From contig DLRY01000047.1 in assembly GCA_002500665.1 (NCBI GenBank), positions 25,602-89,601 on the forward strand: a stretch of 64,000 nucleotides of DNA, given 5' to 3'. This DNA comes from Opitutia bacterium UBA7876 (GTDB taxonomy: Bacteria; Verrucomicrobiota; Verrucomicrobiia; Opitutales; Seribacteraceae). Every line of letters begins with the position of its first letter. The first letter of the stretch is position 1. Below the pieces are notes generated by a model. That model saw only the letters and a list, made by a program, of their open reading frames with translations, did not search any database and was not told where the DNA came from. Both the position numbers and the translations under genes were made by a program. This document shows, one piece after another, positions 63,680-64,000 of the stretch.

Positions 63680-64000
63680 AAGTTTCAAAGTCGCCAGACT
63701 GCGACAATCGTAGCCTGGAAGCGGCATGCAGAGCGGTTTGGGCCGCTTTTTCAAGTGGCTCGATTTCGCCAACCCGCGACCCGTTTCGACAGGTTTTACC
63801 GGAAATCTCAGTCAATATCTCGATCAAATTTTCCTCGTCGGGCAAATTGCGAACCACCTCACCTAAAGGAAGCAAATTGGAGTCCGTGTAAATTTTGTCG
63901 GTCAGCTTTCGATCGGAGTGTCGCATCAGTTCCATGGCGACTCTCGAATTGACCCCGTTACGCTGCAAATAGGTTCCCCAAGTGTATCGAAGGCTATGGA
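63597..64000 (-). CDS. Tyrosine recombinase / integrase, C-terminal part (continues past the window)
   Basis: The frame is open at the right edge (HSLRYTWGTYLQRNG can be read upstream of the first candidate start), so only the last 133 or so residues are visible. They hold the catalytic HxLR, a second His in LMRHSDRKLTDK and the nucleophile Tyr in KIYTD (codon 63888-63890), hallmarks of phage/ICE integrases. The rest of the protein lies outside. The last 27 codons run into the tmRNA gene and read its 3' end in antisense (VEVAGIEPAS), a well-known sign of integration into a tRNA-like gene. It probably belongs to a mobile island beginning here. Confidence 0.9.
   Translation of the reverse strand, partial: HSLRYTWGTYLQRNGVNSRVAMELMRHSDRKLTDKIYTDSNLLPLGEVVRNLPDEENLIEILTEISGKTCRNGSRVGEIEPLEKAAQTALHAASRLRLSQSGDFETLVEVAGIEPASRNTSDPASTRVVHLLI
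63630..63679 (+). other. Inferred attachment site in the 3' end of ssrA
   Basis: Integrases of this family commonly target the 3' end of tRNA or tmRNA genes and rebuild it. The recombinase frame adjoins and enters this end, so an att core is expected in about the last 30-50 bases of ssrA. The partner copy would lie outside the window; no second copy is visible here. Confidence 0.5.

Overview
The window looks like the chromosome of a marine-type member of the Verrucomicrobiota, most likely the Opitutales/Puniceicoccales side. This is an inference from three things: a giant secreted protein built from LamG, PA14, DUF2341 and Ig-like modules with a C-terminal end of the kind seen in that phylum; a neighbour resembling the Verrucomicrobia-associated TIGR02597 family; and frequent GTG/TTG starts with weak Shine-Dalgarno sites. 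Base composition is moderately GC-rich and even throughout. No non-genic stretch exceeds 300 bases.

Layout. Bases 1-38526 are one reading frame, open at the left window edge, encoding at least 12,841 residues (about 1.3-1.4 MDa). About 32 LamG-like domains alternate with PA14-like, F5/8C-like, DUF2341, putative-Ig (He_PIG), FN3-like, glycine-rich, MBG and Big-like modules, ending in a Ca-binding-like repeat and a C-terminal module. Many modules are interrupted by other modules, up to three levels deep. The exported product is also rich in acidic-x-Asn-x-Ser/Thr sequons. Bases 38595-43140 carry an intradiol-type dioxygenase, a secreted rhodanese, a secreted CxxCH protein and a TIGR02597-like exported protein, arranged in divergent and convergent pairs with a bidirectional terminator.

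Bases 43149-46867 (minus strand) hold a PQQ-type beta-propeller gene translationally coupled to priA. Bases 46907-51751 form a tight plus-strand group: a two-TM K+ channel with RCK domains, an MFS transporter and a phospholipase D-type lipoprotein. Next come a small outer-membrane barrel, a MalY/PatB-type C-S lyase with ligA 5 bases downstream, and the ribBA-ribH-nusB operon, whose first gene has a degenerate GTP cyclohydrolase II half.

Bases 57783-63177 hold a eukaryote-type UDP-glucose dehydrogenase, an alpha/beta hydrolase, a TonB/TolA-like protein followed by what looks like a decapitated secreted-protein gene, and ppk1. The right edge carries ssrA (tmRNA) behind a good promoter. Pointing into its 3' end is the C-terminal part of a tyrosine recombinase, the signature of a mobile island integrated in ssrA that continues beyond the window.
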